In this document: positions 58,501 through 58,846 of the stretch, one piece after another | Layout: every line of letters begins with the position of its first letter | Position numbering within the stretch: the first letter of the stretch is position 1 | Source of the DNA: Carex sylvatica | Lineage: Eukaryota; Streptophyta; Magnoliopsida; Poales; Cyperaceae | Direction of reading: 5' to 3' | Assembly (NCBI GenBank): GCA_964058845.1 | Contig: CAXKVR010000135.1 | Coordinates: forward strand, 1 to 58,846 | Length of the DNA: 58,846 bases | The notes under the pieces: model-generated | Databases searched by the model: none | The model's input: the letters and a program-made list of their open reading frames with translations, nothing else | Told to the model about the DNA's origin: nothing | Translations under genes and position numbers: made by a program

Positions 58501-58846
58501 AGGTTATCTGGAGCTCGGTTTGATGTTGAAACAAGGATCTATTGTTAAGTATTCAAAACAATAAATATGATGAATAACATGATAAAAAAATTGCAGTTAA
58601 AACTAAAAGAGGACAAAAGTGGAAATTATAACAAAATACAAACATACAACACCCGTGCTGAAGAGATGCCTAAATAACCTATTTAGTATCAACGCATCAG
58701 CTACATCCGACACCTATTATAATGTTAGTATGCAATTAGATCAGCACAAAGGTAAGGAGGTGAAAAGCAACCAATATAACATAAGATTTCACTTAATTAA
58801 CATACCATAAATTCATCAAGACATAAAATAATGGCCTCATCAGATA
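55523..58846 (-). CDS. AFG1/LACE1-like AAA+ ATPase, C-terminal nine exons
   Basis: Partial gene; the 5' part lies beyond the window. Exons on the - strand: 58806-58846 (partial), 58648-58713, 58446-58538, 58314-58370, 57696-57824, 57322-57412, 56820-56908, 56191-56384 and 55523-55604, all with GT/AG borders and matching phases. The first gives [13 protein letters not shown], the Walker B motif. The next two give [18 protein letters not shown] and [20 protein letters not shown], with the sensor-1 Asn. Later exons give [40 protein letters not shown] and [20 protein letters not shown], then the stop TAA. These are family signatures of yeast Afg1, human LACE1/AFG1L and bacterial ZapE, mitochondrial ATPases linked to quality control of respiratory complexes. 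No defect seen; a conserved single-copy-type gene. Confidence 0.95.

Noticed and set aside
1..58846. tRNA, rRNA or integrated viral genes
   Set aside because: No cloverleaf with A and B boxes, no rRNA core sequence and no viral polymerase or coat motif noticed on reading; a dedicated scan was not possible here.

Overview
This is nuclear DNA from a flowering plant: AT-rich, with intron-containing genes, plant-type TATA promoters, a class III peroxidase pair and many plant DNA transposons. The peroxidases resemble the monocot grain peroxidase (barley BP1 / Prx12) group, so a monocot is plausible, but the species cannot be named from sequence alone.

Layout. (1) 0-12 kb: two tandem secretory peroxidase genes (178-1653 and 10405-11744, + strand, three exons each), separated by about 8.7 kb of MITEs and hAT/MULE-like debris. 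(2) 12.5-17.8 kb: a LINE reverse-transcriptase remnant, then a nested palindrome in which a MULE-like foldback element sits in the loop of a second foldback element. (3) 18-38 kb and 54 kb: a cluster of small secreted cysteine-loop proteins in two families. One family is acidic multi-loop precursors on the + strand (pseudogene 18.5 kb, intact 20.99 kb, truncated 32.8 kb). The other is very short four-cysteine peptides on the - strand (31.4, 34.6, 37.8 and 54.1 kb, plus a pseudogene at 37.3 kb). Both share a C-[D/N]-P loop, and a convergent pair of one precursor and one peptide was duplicated as a unit. An 8.3 kb CACTA transposon with a ggt target duplication sits inside the first unit, and the second unit preserves the empty site. 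(4) 38-52.9 kb: transposon-dominated, including a 6.25 kb MULE (43691-49943) with 9-bp target duplications, a decayed mudrA-like gene and a decayed plant-mobile-domain gene tail to tail, and further nested insertions. (5) 55.5 kb to the end: the last nine exons of a conserved AFG1/LACE1-like AAA+ ATPase gene on the - strand.

The most novel part is the cysteine-loop peptide cluster. I recognise neither family as a named one. Both carry signal peptides, both use the same loop motif, one is acidic and the other basic, and they were amplified together. One precursor copy now ends in KDEL because of a nonsense codon. Everything about function in this cluster is inference.
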